Source of the DNA: Liopterus haemorrhoidalis
Taxonomy: Eukaryota > Arthropoda > Insecta > Coleoptera > Dytiscidae
Assembly (NCBI GenBank): GCA_963971575.1
Contig: OZ020625.1
Location: 248,001-312,000 of the forward strand
Length of the DNA stretch: 64,000 nt
Direction of reading: 5' to 3'
Position 1 is the first letter of the stretch, and each line of letters starts with the position of its first letter. Positions 1 to 10,048 of the stretch are shown here, one piece after another. The notes beneath the pieces were generated by a model. It was not told the origin of the DNA and did no database searches. It saw only the letters and a program-made list of their open reading frames with translations. A program made the position numbers and the translations under genes.

Positions 1-480
1 AGCCATCAAGCAGTGTAAGTATGTCAACTTATCCAAGATTTGAAACTTCCGACACCTCCCACAATTCAATAAACACCAAATTTCCTCCTCGCCCCCCTAA
101 AGATCAAATTCTAAATTAATTCTCAAAACAATATATCAAAACAGCGATACAAAGACTAATGTGTAATAACAAGATATTCATCAGGTGTCGGGGGGGGGGG
201 GACATTGCTCCGTCTCGCCCTGTGTCTCCCCCCCCCCCTGCAGCCGGCACACAAGCGCCGCGACGCACAGGGGGCTACAAACTAAATCGATAATGGACGA
301 CGGTAGCCTCTGTCGAGGGGTAATCTTTTAAGCAACTACTCTCCCAACAGGGTCACGACTTGTTGAATTTACTACTCAAAATTTTTCAGTAAAAATAAAA
401 ATTTAGAAAAAAAAATATAATAATAAAATAACAGATTGTAAGAAAATAATTAAAAAAATTATATTTTTGTTATATATTTA
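1..480. other. Unassigned AT-rich sequence with G and C homopolymers
   Basis: No gene is visible. A run of 12 G (190-201) and a run of about 10 C (229-238) bracket a GC-rich patch that continues to about 275. The rest is AT-rich with short A and T runs and leads straight into the tandem array at 481. Confidence 0.6.
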
Positions 481-1230
481 AATGTTTGTCAAGAATCTAG
501 TACGCCTCTTCGTAGAGAGGTGGTTGAGGGTTGTTAAACATGGTGAGATGTATATGTGCAATGTCTGCAACATTTGAGCAAACTGATTTTTGCTAGAAAA
601 AAATTATTAAAATATTTTAGTTGTTATTTTTTCAATATATAACAGCAAAATTTGTTTCAAGTCAAATACGACTCTTCGTAGAGAGGTGGTGGAGGGTTGT
701 TAAATATGGTGAGATGTATATGTGCAATGTCTGCAACATCTGAAGCAAACTGATTTTTGCTAGAAAAAAATTATTAAAATATTTTTGTTATTTTTTCAAT
801 ATATAACAGCAATGTTTGTTTCAAGTCAAATACGACTCTTCGTAGAGAGGTGGTGGAGGGTTGTTAAACATGGTGCGATGTATATGTGCAATGTCTGCAA
901 CATTTGAGCAAACTGATTTTTGCTAGAAAAAAATTATTAAAATATTTTAGTTGTTATTTTTTCAATATATAACAGCAATGTTTGTTTCAAGTCAAATACG
1001 ACTCTTCGTAGAGAGGTGGTTGAGGGTTGTTAAATGTGGTGAGATGTATATGTGCAATGTCTGCAACATCTGAGCAAACTGATTTTTGCTAGAAAAAAAT
1101 TATTAAAATATTTTATTTGTTATTTTTTCAATATATAACAGCAAAGTTTGTTTCAAGTCAAATACGACTCTTCGTAGAGAGGTGGTTGAGGGTTGTTAAA
1201 TGTGGTGAGATGTATATGTGCAATGTCTGG
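481..1230 (+). repeat. Tandem array, five copies of a ~166 bp unit
   Basis: The word CTTCGTAGAGAGGTGGT recurs with its CGTA at 511, 677, 841, 1007 and 1173, a period of 164-166 bp. Each unit then carries a GGGTTGTTAAA block, a GTGAGATGTATATGTGCAA block and an A/T-rich tail ending near AATATATAACAGCAA. Copies differ by few substitutions and 1-2 bp indels, so the array is fairly young. The last unit is cut after the TGTCTGG word. No conserved reading frame runs through it. Confidence 0.93.
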
Positions 1231-2185
1231 TACCAATGAAACAAATTAGGTCATTTGCATTATCAGAACCTGATCAAAATTCCATAATCCTTGCCAGAGC
1301 AATGTCCTTCCAATTCCATTTTCTTGTGTGACACCATCCATCCACGCTATTAATCCACCTACATCCATCAGTTTTTTTTTCTTTCTCAAAGTTCATAAAT
1401 ATTTTGCCTATTATATATATTTTCAAATTTGTCCGGAATACTTCAAAAACGACTCGTCGTTGAGAGATGGCTGAGGGCTCCAAAGTGGTGAGATGTAGAT
1501 GTGCAAAGTCCGGGAACAATTCAAGAAAATTCACTCAAAGCTATTTTACCGTTCTATTATCTAGATTTTTATTACGGCATCGTCCACATAATTATGTCAA
1601 TGTCTTTTGTCCATTTTATTCTTTTCCATTTCTGTGTGTCCAGTGGTGGTCACTGAAATCCCGTTCTGTGTGTCCAGTGGTGGTTACTGAAGTCCTTTCC
1701 TGTGTGACACCAGCTAATGATGATATTAATCAAAATATTTTTTCAAAATTAACATTAAAAACAGATTTTCAAAATGGCATTTTTAAAATGTCAGTTCCAA
1801 ATTAGGCCGGAGTGGTGCAAAACAGCTCACCGTAGAGAGATGGTCGTGGACTTCGAGGAGGTGAGATGTAGTAGTGTAACGCCTGAATACAATTTTCAAA
1901 AATTGGTATAAATTATTTTCCTACGTTTGTAAATACATCATTAATTAGCTTCTGTAGCATGTGCTTTCATAGCATCGCCATTGGCACAAAAAATATGAAA
2001 CTTGGACAAATCTCTTGATCGAGATATCTTAAAAAAAAATCCATTAGAAGATTAAAAAAAAAGATCTGATTATACTCCAATTTCTGGCCAACATTCAGAT
2101 AAAAATGTACATTAAGAAAATTAAAAATAAAACATATTCCCCGGGATGACACCCCCCCCCCCTGACATGTCATCCGCGATATAAT
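1231..2185 (+). repeat. Decayed monomers of the 166 bp satellite plus a 34 bp duplication
   Basis: Diverged copies of the satellite core are visible at about 1447-1521 and 1812-1885, both with the order 'GTAGAGAGATGG ... GTGAGATGTAG'. Between them TCTGTGTGTCCAGTGGTGGT occurs twice in tandem (near 1631 and 1665, 34 bp apart). A C-run lies at about 2152-2162. The reading frames here follow the repeat and look non-coding. Confidence 0.7.
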
Positions 2186-2202
2186 CCTGGAACATAATCC
2201 TT

Positions 2203-2275
2203 GAAAACAAGGATTCGAACCGGTGACCTTTCGATACTAGGAGTATTACAATGTCCATTTAAACCACAATGTGAA
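2203..2275 (-). repeat. tRNA-like relic (SINE head or tRNA pseudogene)
   Basis: On the minus strand a perfect B-box, GGTTCGAATCC, sits at about 2211-2221. An A-box-like stretch (GGTTTAAATGGACA) lies some 40 nt upstream with a small palindrome between them in the anticodon-arm position. The T-stem is only partly paired (two GC pairs next to the loop), so this is not a working tRNA. The adjacent GACGC-rich stretch (2330-2395) may be part of the same element. Confidence 0.55.
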
Positions 2276-2399
2276 ACAATTCTAAATGAACGCTCGTAAA
2301 AGTACGATTCTGTAAATACGACAATTGCACCGCGACGCCATGAGACGCTTAGGAACGAGCAATGTAGACGCCGGGCGTCTGGACGCCAGCAATTTCTGA

Positions 2400-2805
2400 T
2401 TTCCAATGCCTACCTATTAAATATCGACGCCGAATGAATTTATAATACGCCAAGAAATATTTTCACAAAAAAATGTAAATTTTCACTCTTATCCAGTTAC
2501 GTATTTAAATTTAATATTAAATAATTAATAAAATATTTTTTAAAATATTAACAGCCGCTCTTCATAAAGAGATGGTCGAGGGTTGCTAAATATGGTGAGA
2601 TATATATGTGCAATGTCTGATCCGAAAGCAAACTGATATCTGTTAGAAAGAAATAATTAAAATTATTAGATTTTTGTAGTTTTTTTGAATACATAATGTT
2701 TTTCTTCAGTACAGTACGGCTCTTCGTAGAGAGATGGTTGAGGGTTGTTAAAGATGAGATGTATATGTGCAATGTCTGGCACCAATGACGCAAATTAGGT
2801 CAAAG
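2400..2805 (+). repeat. Two further diverged monomers of the 166 bp satellite
   Basis: Cores at about 2551-2620 and 2711-2785 match the array at 481-1230, including the CTTCGTAGAGAGATGG word, the GGGTTGTTAAA block and the TATATGTGCAATGTCTG block. They are spaced about 160 bp, so the satellite once extended this far or was seeded here separately. The tail after 2780 (ACCAATGACGCAAATTAGG) matches the tail at about 1230. Confidence 0.8.
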
Positions 2806-3215
2806 CTTCGTCTTTTGCATCCTATGGACCTTTAAATTTCATTATCCACTTACTCCTGTAGGGTTTTGTACTTCCAAATTTGTCTTTAGCTGGTAGTAAT
2901 CAATAGGGGATACGCATAAAATTTGTATTTCCTTAAAACTACATTATTTTGATATGTTAATGTTAGTTATGTCACCTAACAAAACAAAAATCACATTTTA
3001 ATTAATATTATAGCCAAATTTTTGAATTAAAATATTGTAAATTTGAAATAAGCCGACCACGGAGCGAAGGTTGCCGAGTAAAAACGACTGAGTATGACGT
3101 CAAACGATAGGGGTTTCACATCACAGATACAGCTACAACATAATCTTGTGTGTATTGTATTGTTCGAGAGTTTTGTATTTGTTTTTAAGCAATTTTTCAC
3201 GCATTTATTATTAAA
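2806..3215. other. Non-coding stretch upstream of a candidate first exon
   Basis: No repeat family was recognised in 2806-3050. From about 3050 the sequence becomes less AT-biased (AAAAACGAC ... GACGTCA at 3078-3102). A loosely similar inverted word lies at about 3688-3712. These could be the ends of an element, or promoter and 5' UTR, for the exon at 3216. No clear TATA box was identified. Confidence 0.4.
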
Positions 3216-3345
3216 ATGGCAGATAAAGATTTTGTTAGGGCTCAGAGTGATAATTTACCCAACATTGATGCATTTATGCTCATGGAATATATGAAAAATA
3301 ATGAATGCTACAGTGCTGAAAAATACGTGGTGTCAAAGCAGACCT
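3216..3345 (+). CDS. Candidate first coding exon (43 codons plus one base) ending at a GTAAGT donor
   Basis: From ATG 3216 the frame reads MADKDFVRAQSDNLPNIDAF and continues through a methionine-rich segment to SAEKYVVSKQT. It then meets a consensus splice donor GTAAGT at 3346-3351; read through, it stops at 3351-3353. The N-terminus recalls the start of a repetitive arthropod protein family, usually left uncharacterised, with a downstream SWIM-type zinc finger and YqaJ-like nuclease part. That assignment is from memory of the family, not a search. I found no second exon within the next 4 kb, so this is probably an orphan exon carried by a repeat, or the start of a gene with a long first intron. 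Confidence 0.45.
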
Positions 3346-4395
3346 GTAAGTAATTTTTATTTTATATTCTATAACTTTATGTAAACAAACGCTGCAACTC
3401 TGTAAAATGTAAATATTTATGTAATTTAGATGTCAGAATTTTACTACATTGTTTACATGAAGTTACAAAACGTTAGAGGCATAATTGAAATACTGCAATA
3501 TAAGTTATCTATTTTAATATAAAATTTAATTCGGTAAACATGTATAAATTGTTTTTATAGAATTAAACTTTATTTTAATTAAAATCACTCTAACTTTACA
3601 TAACCTATAAAAGTTATACAAACAAATAAGTTCACAACGGACTATGTACGCCGGTAAGCTAGTAGTGTCATGCGTCAGTTAGAAGGGGTATGACGTCACA
3701 CGTCGTTTTCGCGCGCTGCATACATTTATGATTTTTTTAAGCCTTCAAATTACAAAAAAAAAATTAAAAACTGTTTTTTATGTTTATATACAACAAGAGG
3801 AATATAATAAAAAAAATTAAAAAAATCATGCCTATCCCCTATTTCCAACAATTCTCTTAATTTCGTCCTTCGGTGGTCTACCTCTATACCTTGTGGGACT
3901 CTTGAGATGTCCATTTGAAAATATTTCTCCACTTTTTCAAAAATGTGTCAATATAAATTTTTCTAACAAATCCAGATTTTGTAAAGAATGAAATGAAGTC
4001 ACCAGGTTCTTGATGTTTAGTGAGTTCGTCCCTCCTTTGTTCCGGAGTTACCCGGAGTTTACCCGGAGTTTACCCGGAGTGTCAGTCTCGTCAACAAAGT
4101 TTGAAGAGCCCTTCCAATGACTGGAACTTGCGAAATGTAAATGCAGAGAGACGGGATTCTAGTAAACTGTGATTTTATAGAAGGATGCAATCGATAGCTC
4201 ATTTAAATAAGACGCTCGGCGTCCACTGCACGACGCTCGACACGTCAACCGTCCAAATCAGACGCCATCACAACATCACCACTTCAAATACCTTTTACTT
4301 CACTTCTATAACTAAATTTTTATTTTTTATCAAACTCCCAAAGCTACAATTTAAATCTATTCTGTTTATTAAAACAAATTCGTTATTTAGAAACC
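3346..4395. other. Non-coding; short direct repeats near 4048
   Basis: If the exon at 3216 is real, this is intron or flanking sequence. It is AT-rich to 3640. At 4048-4085 TTTACCCGGAG-type units of 12 bp repeat three times. A related CCCGGAG word recurs at 48755-48770. At 4210-4270 GACGC/GCGTC words cluster, as they do at 2330-2395, 26890-26935 and 42970-43025. No gene is recognised. Confidence 0.5.
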
Positions 4396-4398
4396 ATA

Positions 4399-4690
4399 AT
4401 ACGGTTCGTGGAACCATAGTCTATAGTAAAACTGTGGTCTATTAACTAAAACAGAGGTCTAGAAACTGAAACGGGGTCTAAAAACTTAATCCGTGGTCTA
4501 GAAACTTAAACTAGAGTTATTAAACTTGAACTTGAAGCCGCAATAATGTATCATTATCATTATTATTTAAAAAAAATTGCCATAAGTGTTTTCCACAGCA
4601 CTCGGTGAGTGCTGGGAATACCCACCCCTGAAGGGAGTTGGGCGCAGATGGGATGATCCGAGAACCATCCATGTCCTTAGGGGTATATTG
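4399..4690 (-). repeat. SINE-like dispersed repeat, long form
   Basis: The block shares about 290 bp with 27772-28060. It has a 5' part of repeated 'GGTCTAGAAACT' words (4430-4510), a TTATTATT tract (4555-4565) and a GC-richer 110 bp core (4578-4690) containing AGTGCTGGGAATACCCACCC. On the minus strand the core starts TACCCCTAAGGACATGG and ends in an A/T-rich, AATAAT-type tail, which looks like a retroposon. Open frames through the core recur in every copy and are not taken as genes. Confidence 0.7.
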
Positions 4691-4744
4691 AACAAAACCC
4701 TTGAAAAAAAATGACAAACTGAAAAAATTCAATTTTTTTTAGTT

Positions 4745-4905
4745 GTTCTTAAACAGTCAGTCGAAATTGTTGGTCTTACTCACCACCATGTTGTTCTAAG
4801 TGTCAGGTCTTTGGTCCCCCAGATACCTGGAAAGACCCGATACACTTAGAACAAGATGGGGGTGATGCCAAAATTCAACTGGCACCGTCTAAAAAAGTAA
4901 CTAAA
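4745..4905 (-). repeat. Hairpin repeat (foldback, LINE-tail derived)
   Basis: The sequence is an imperfect palindrome. CTAAGTGTCAGGTCTTT on the left pairs with AAAGACCCGATACACTTAG on the right across a roughly 18 bp spacer GGTCCCCCAGATACCTGG. Outer arms (GGTCTTACTCACCACCATG against GATGGGGGTGATGCCAAAA) extend the inverted repeat to about 65 bp per side. Thirteen or so related copies occur in this window, most with the spacer in the opposite orientation. Confidence 0.85.
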
Positions 4906-5400
4906 TTTAAAAATTTGTATAACAAAAACTGAAAGTGATAGAGATTTGTGGTTTGATTTTTTTAAAATACATATCGTGTTCAGTAAATAAAAAAAAAAAA
5001 AAAAAAATTTAAAACAAGAAATACAAGATGTTAAAAAAGTCTAAAATTAAAAAATTCATGCCTCAAAAATGAAAAGGGATAGAGGCATGCGGTTTCAATT
5101 TTTGGATTCCTAATGCAACATTTCTACTAATAATTTGTCTCAAAATTTAGAACAGGGCCGGATGTACAAGCTATCAAAACATTTCAAAAATTCATGTCTC
5201 AAAAATGAAAACAGACTGCATTACTTATGCTGCATTTAGTCTATAAAAAATTTTGAGTTTCAAAAATTAAAACGAGGCCAAATTTATAAGCTATCAAAAA
5301 GTGAAAATTTCAAAAATTCATCTCTCAAAAATGAGAAGAAATAGAGCCATGCAGTTTAAATTTTTGTATTCCTTATCTCGCATTTAGTCAAATATTTGGA
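4906..5400 (+). repeat. Three degenerate ~125 bp units carrying the recurring core word
   Basis: Units starting near 5052, 5187 and 5305 each have AAAATTCATG.CTCAAAAATGA followed by a purine-rich stretch and a 'CCTTAT...GCATTTA' tail. They share the core word found in many repeats of this window (see findings). An 18-base A run lies near 4990-5007. Confidence 0.65.
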
Positions 5401-5475
5401 GTCTCTCCTCCATCTCTTCTCCATCTCTTCTCCAACTATCCTACATCTCTCCTCCATCTCTCCTACATCTTGCAA
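5400..5475. repeat. Polypyrimidine minisatellite (CTCCTCCATCT-type)
   Basis: Imperfect 10-12 bp units of the form CTCCTCCATCT repeat here, again at 5640-5800 and at 16360-16470. In each case they border a SINE-like repeat. Confidence 0.75.
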
Positions 5476-5637
5476 TTAGATGTCATCTAAGCATTGGAAA
5501 CATTGTTATTATTTTTTTGAAAATTGCCATAAGTGTCTTCCACAGCACTCAGTGAGTGCTGGGAATACCCACCCCTGAAGGGAGTTGGGCGCAGATGGGA
5601 TGATCCGAGAACCATCCATGTCCTTAGGGGTATATTA
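5476..5637 (-). repeat. SINE-like dispersed repeat, short form
   Basis: This copy carries the 110 bp core of 4578-4690 nearly unchanged (AGTGCTGGGAATACCCACCC near 5553) after a TTATTATTTT tract. It is preceded by GCAATTAGATGTCATCTAAG, also found beside the copy at 16505-16670. The orientation inferred from the A/T-rich tail is minus. Confidence 0.75.
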
Positions 5638-5805
5638 TCTGTCCAACCCTCTTTCACTCCTTTTCCTCTCCACCAATTCTTCTGCATCTCTTCACTATCT
5701 TTCTTACAACTCACTTCCATTTCTCCTACTCTCCCTTTAACTCCTTTATCTCTCCTTAATTTCTCCTACATCTCTCCTTGATCTCTCCTCAATTCCTACT
5801 ATATT
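5638..5805. repeat. Polypyrimidine tract
   Basis: A continuous C/T-rich stretch of imperfect TCTCCTNNAT units separates two SINE-like copies. The reading frames across it are low-complexity and are not taken as genes. Confidence 0.65.
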
Positions 5806-5809
5806 TCTG

Positions 5810-5990
5810 GGGCGCAGTTGGCATGATCCGAGAACAAACGTTCTTAGGGGCGGCGCTAATTTATTATTATTATTTAAAAAAAATTGCCATAAGTGTTTTC
5901 CACAGCACTCAGTGAGTGCTGGGAATACCCACCCCTGAAGGGCGATCCGAAAACAAACCATGTTCTCAAGGGCCGCACTATTTTATTATT
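5810..5990 (-). repeat. Two truncated SINE-like copies in tandem
   Basis: The first part (5810-5880) has GGGGCGCAGTTGGCATGATC and a TTATTATTATT tract. The second (5881-5990) restarts with the GCCATAAGTGTTTTCCACAG end and finishes with another TTATTATTATT. Each carries the variant CAAACGTTCT or CAAACCATGTTCT arm in place of the ACCATCCATGTCC arm of the longer copies, so this is a second subfamily. Confidence 0.65.
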
Positions 5991-6290
5991 ATTAAAAATG
6001 GTGTTTTTATTTCCGCCAGTACCGTCCATGTTTGCCCGAAACGTGTTCCACACAGACGAGACGTTCACTTGTAACCTTCTCAGAAAAGGTCAAGGGAGCT
6101 TTATACCCAGAAATCGGCCGCATCCCAAACCCTGGCGATATGCGAAGAAATCCCGTTGGTCGAAATTTGTAAAAATAATTTATTTGAAAAACATTTTCTA
6201 AAAGAGGCAAAAGGGGTTAAAAATTAACAAATAATAATTAGCGCTGAGAAATAAGGATAAAAAATATTTTTTAGACCAAAAAAATTATTG
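5991..6290. other. Unidentified ~150 bp block of raised GC, then AT-rich DNA
   Basis: 6010-6165 is clearly less AT-rich than its neighbours and open on both strands. On the minus strand it reads RISPGFGMRPISGYKAPLTF and on the plus strand HTDETFTCNLLRKGQGSF. I do not recognise either. It could be a captured exon or simply a GC-richer repeat. The rest to 6290 shows nothing. Confidence 0.35.
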
Positions 6291-6300
6291 TCTTTAATTT

Positions 6301-6454
6301 TTTTTTTTTAATTAAAGGGCTTTTGCCTCTGTGGCAATTAGCCAGGACAATTTTTTTTTTATTTGTGAAAAATTCCATGCCTGAACGGCATTCGAACCCG
6401 AGACCTTCGCAATGCAGACCACATGTGTTACCACTACGCTACGCCGGTCGACTA
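6301..6454 (-). mobile_element. tRNA-derived SINE with 10 bp target-site duplication
   Basis: On the minus strand the element begins GACCGGCGTAGCGTAGTGGT (A-box region). The B-box GGTTCGAATGCC lies about 50 nt downstream. A short body follows with GCCACAGAGGCAAAAGCC, then an A-rich tail. The direct repeat TCTTTAATTT flanks it exactly at 6291-6300 and 6455-6464. The second copy at 33793-33943 shares head, body and tail, so this is a genuine short retroposon, presumably transcribed by RNA polymerase III and moved by a LINE in trans. Confidence 0.88.
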
Positions 6455-6464
6455 TCTTTAATTT

Positions 6465-7500
6465 AATTTTGAATAAAAACGTTTTGAAATGTCAGTTTGT
6501 CTATATAAAAAATTAATATTAATTTTATTAATCGTTCAACCCAAAATGTAATGAAATCAGGAGCAATCAGTCTAAATATCAATTTGTTCCCGTAATATTT
6601 GCGAAATGGGCCATATTTCATGTAGAACCCATTACTTCACTTACTAACTCCGAACATAGGGCCTTAATCAAAATTAATAAGCGACCAAATTACCCTATTT
6701 GTCACGAACCGCCCCAGAGGGCTGTTAGCTTTACCTACATATATATATATACGTATATATCGAGACCTCAAAAAAATACCAATTGTGAAATTGTATACAT
6801 GTTAGGATTTCGCAGATATTTAGTAAGTGAAAAAGTTCAGCAAATGGCTAGAACTTCCTTTTGATGACCCACTTTTAGATATACACTAGCTGGAATGATA
6901 AGCGAGGTAGCCCCCCAAAGCTCCCCAAATATATACATTTTTAAAATAAGGGAGATATATATATAAAAAAAATGAAAAAAGCGATATAGCCTCCTATTTT
7001 ATTAGTTATTAAAATATTTGTATCCGAAAAAGATTTTGGAAAAAATGTGCCAAAAGAATGAATTTAAAAATTGAACTTGTTCCTTAATCGACGCCTCAAG
7101 ACCTTTTATTTTCACTATTCAAAATGTTTTTTCGAAAATTACAAGTATGTATTTTTCAGTAATTATGTGGATAATAAAATGCATGCCAAATTTCAACTCG
7201 GTAGGTCAAACAGTTTACAGCAACAATTTCTATTGTACAAACAGACAGACATATGAGTGACTGTATAAGGGTTTTTTGTTCACAATCTTTCAGTATAGTT
7301 TTTAAGTAAATTATTTAAAAAATAAACTGGAATTTTTTTTTGAAAAAACAAAAATATCAAAAATGAGATTTCTGAAATTATACAAATTCTTTTTATAAAT
7401 AATAACTGATATAACTACATTAAGATTTGAAAAAACCGGGCCCTTGATTTTTTCAATTTCTTAATTTAATTTCCAAACACTTAAAATCATTACAGGACTG
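6465..7500. other. AT-rich repeat-derived DNA with fragments of CAGACAGAC families
   Basis: An ATATATAT tract lies at 6738-6760. AGGATTTCGCAGATATTTAG (6803-6822) and ACAGACAGACATATGAGTGA (7240-7260) are words that recur at the edges of several repeats in this window. Nothing resembles a gene. The short open frames are AT-rich and unconserved. Confidence 0.45.
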
Positions 7501-8165
7501 ATTATCCAGAAAGTCAAACATAACAAAAAAATATCTCATTTTTAATAAATTGAGACAACCCCTCTAAGCGGAAAACAGACAGACAGTATAAGGTTTTCTT
7601 GGTAAAACCCTGGAAACTTGGTAATATTCGAAAAAATAATTTAATAAAAAAACAAATCCGAGCATATCCCGGTTATGTGAATTATTCTGAACTTTTCAGA
7701 CTTTTAGGCCAACCCCTAAAAACTGACTAACAGACAGACAGTATAAGGTTTTCTTAGTAAAACCCTGGAAACAGGGTAATTTTCGAAAAAATAATCTAAT
7801 AAAAAAATCCGAGCATATCCTTGTTATGTGCATTATTCTGATTTTTTCAAACTTTCAAGACAACCCCTAAAAACTAACTAACAGACAGACATATAAGGTT
7901 TTCTTGGTAAAACCATGGAAACTTGGTAATTTTCGAAAAAATAATCTAATAAAAAAAATTCCGAGCATATCCCTGTTATGTGAATTATTCTGAATTTTTC
8001 AGACTTTTAAGCCAACCTCTAAAAACTCACTAACAGACAGACAGTATAAGGTTTTCTTAGTCATACCATGAAAATTTGATAATTTTCGAAAAAATAATCT
8101 AATAAAACATTCCCAGCATATAACAGTTATGTACATTATTCCAAATTTTAAACCAACCCCTCAGG
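7500..8165 (+). repeat. Tandem array, four copies of a ~152 bp unit
   Basis: TATAAGGTTTTCTT recurs near 7586, 7741, 7892 and 8044. Each unit has CAGACAGAC, a GGTAAAACCNTGGAAAC block, TAATTTTCGAAAAAATAAT and CCGAGCATATCC. The last unit decays into the following repeat. Confidence 0.9.
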
Positions 8166-8224
8166 AAGACATATAAATTTTAATTCTCTAGGTCCAGTCG
8201 TTTGGCCACAATTTCTAGCAAATT

Positions 8225-8530
8225 GGACACTTGATTGATAGTACAAGAGTATTTTAACATACCTACGAAACCTTATGGGTGCAATTAAAAATGAATCTAC
8301 TCTTAACTATTCCAGAAAAAATAGTTTAGAGTGATCCTAATGTGGGCGTAAATGCCTCTAAAGACAAGACGCAGTAATTTTTAAAATCCGGGAGTATTTA
8401 TTCATACCTACGAAACCCTATAGGTGCAAAAATGAATCTACCCTTAACTATTCCAGAAAAAATATTTTCGAGTGACCCTAATGCGGAAGTAAATGCTTCT
8501 AAAGTAATTTTCAAAATACGTGGCAGTGCG
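8225..8530 (+). repeat. Direct duplication of a ~135 bp unit
   Basis: CATACCTACGAAACC, CTTAACTATTCCAGAAAAAA and GTAAATGCNTCTAAAG occur in the same order at 8258-8370 and 8402-8510. The CCTACGAAACCCTA word also appears at 20670-20695 and 26600-26615. Confidence 0.8.
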
Positions 8531-9102
8531 AACAACAAGAAATAAAAGGTCTACAGGGGGCTCTGATCTTTAAATATGCGCTAAAATAATTAACACAAAA
8601 GGTTAATTATGGGGTATAAAAAAAAGACAAATTACTTTGAGAGTTTGAAATACCTTTCAATATTTCAATCTGTCGTTAAATTCACGCTCCATCAGTCTTG
8701 GAATCTAAGGAACTTGCTTTCACGCTTCGATATATGAAACCGAATTTCAACCCTAATCTTCACTTAAAACAAAACCCCAAGGACACCGTCTGAACTTTCA
8801 AAAAAAAAATATTAATCAAAATTTTAAGATAGTTTCTATCATCTCAAAGTGAGAAACAGACTGACGGAGATACAGATGGGTATTGGGTGTTTAAAAGTAG
8901 ATTTACAAAATATTTCGTTAAAGTGGGAATTCGTTAAGCGAGGTAAGCTCATAAAAAATATCTTATCATGCAAGTTACAATATTGTAATCATACGTACAA
9001 AAATTCATGACAATCCAACAAAATGTTTTTGAGTCTTGCCTGAACAAACAGACACACAGACAGACAAAAATTATAAAAATGGTCAAAATGGTCTAAGTTA
9101 AC
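8531..9102. other. Unassigned; a diverged unit of the right-edge tandem repeat
   Basis: 8880-8950 (TTTACAAAATATTTCGTTAAA ... GAATTCGTTAA) matches the unit of the array at 63643-64000, so that repeat is dispersed. The rest shows no recognised family. Confidence 0.5.
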
Positions 9103-9104
9103 TA

Positions 9105-10046
9105 CAAGGTGTCTCAAAAGAAATTTTATATTTAGTGGATCGATTAAAAAAAAAGTAAGCCGTATATAGAAAAAATGTTTATTAATTATTAAAATACACT
9201 TTTTGGGGATTTATTTCTTAAATATAATATCGTCTAAATGTAGACCCTCGCGTTCTCGGCACTCATTTAATCGAACAGTAAAATTACTTATGACGTCTCG
9301 GCAGGTGGACTCAGGGATGGCTGCCATTTCGTGACGGATATTTTCTTTCAAATGCGCCAGTGAAGTCAGTTTATTGGCGTAAACTTTAGATATAAGATAA
9401 CCCCATAGGAAAAAGTCCATAGGGGTTAAATCTGGACTGCGTGGAGGCCAATTTATGTCACCTCTCCGGGAGATCAATTTGCCTGAGAAAATTTCACGAA
9501 CACGTGGCAGAGACATATTGGATGTGTGTGAAGTTGCTCCGTCCTGTTGGAACCATGTTCTTTGGTTATAGCCAGGAAAGTTTTGCAGTTCAGGTACCAA
9601 GAAGTTGTCTAACATTTCCACATAACGCTCTGAATACACTGTAACTGCACGCCCCCTTCCGTCTTCAAAAAAGTAAGGGCCGATAATTCCTCGCGCCGAC
9701 ATCGCAGCCCATACGGTCACTTTAGGCGAATGTAGGGGTTTCTGATGTTTGAGTTTCGGATTCGTTGCACTCCAGTAGCGGCAGTTCTGCTTATTTACGT
9801 GACCATTAAGATGAAAATGAGCTTCATCCGAAAACAAAATGTTGGTAAACGTTGAAAATCGCTCAATCACCTGATTTACGAAATTAAGCCTCTGAGAACG
9901 CGAGGGTCTACATTTAGACGATATTATTTTTAAGAAATAAATCCCCAAAAAGTGTATTTTAATAATTAATAAAAAAAAATTCTATATACGGCTTACTTTT
10001 TTTTTAATCGATCCACTAAATATAAAATTTCTTTTGAGACACCTTG
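9105..10046 (-). mobile_element. DD41D Tc1/mariner element 1, rearranged with 153 bp inverted ends
   Basis: The ends CAAGGTGTCTCAAAAGAAAT and its complement are flanked by TA on both sides (9103-9104, 10047-10048), the expected target duplication. In the two longer copies the terminal inverted repeat (TIR) is only about 30 bp. Here 9105-9257 and 9894-10046 are inverted copies of each other, because the end beyond the transposase stop has replaced the other terminus and the 5' third of the gene. The junction lies at GAGAACG near 9894-9900. Length is 942 bp against 1310 and 1283 bp. Confidence 0.93.
9211..9948 (-). pseudogene. DD41D transposase, N-terminus lost, catalytic domain present
   Basis: The 245-codon frame starts in the inverted terminal sequence (MGIYFLKIISSKCRPS is read from that copied end) and joins the transposase at SQRLNFVNQV. 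From there it keeps FSDEAHFHLNG, WFQQDGATSHTS and SPDLTPMDFFLW, the three acidic motifs of the DDE/D domain, with 41 residues between the second D and the D of PMD. The N-terminal helix-turn-helix and GRPR segment that bind the TIR are absent, so the product could not act on its own. It resembles the DD41D (rosa/Visitor-type) group of Tc1/mariner transposases, judged by motif spacing. Confidence 0.88.
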
Positions 10047-10048
10047 TA

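Noticed and set aside
4520..4732. Frames containing MDGSRIIPSAPNSLQGWVFP (also 5487, 27889)
   Set aside because: The same peptide appears only because the SINE-like core is repeated. It changes frame and length between copies and has no consistent start.
6380..6452. Functional tRNA gene
   Set aside because: A- and B-boxes are present but the cloverleaf is incomplete and the sequence continues into a SINE body with tail and TSD.
9441..9644. 67-codon plus-strand frame conserved in all three DD41D elements (also 49498, 62023)
   Set aside because: It is antisense to the catalytic domain of the transposase and conserved only because the transposase is.
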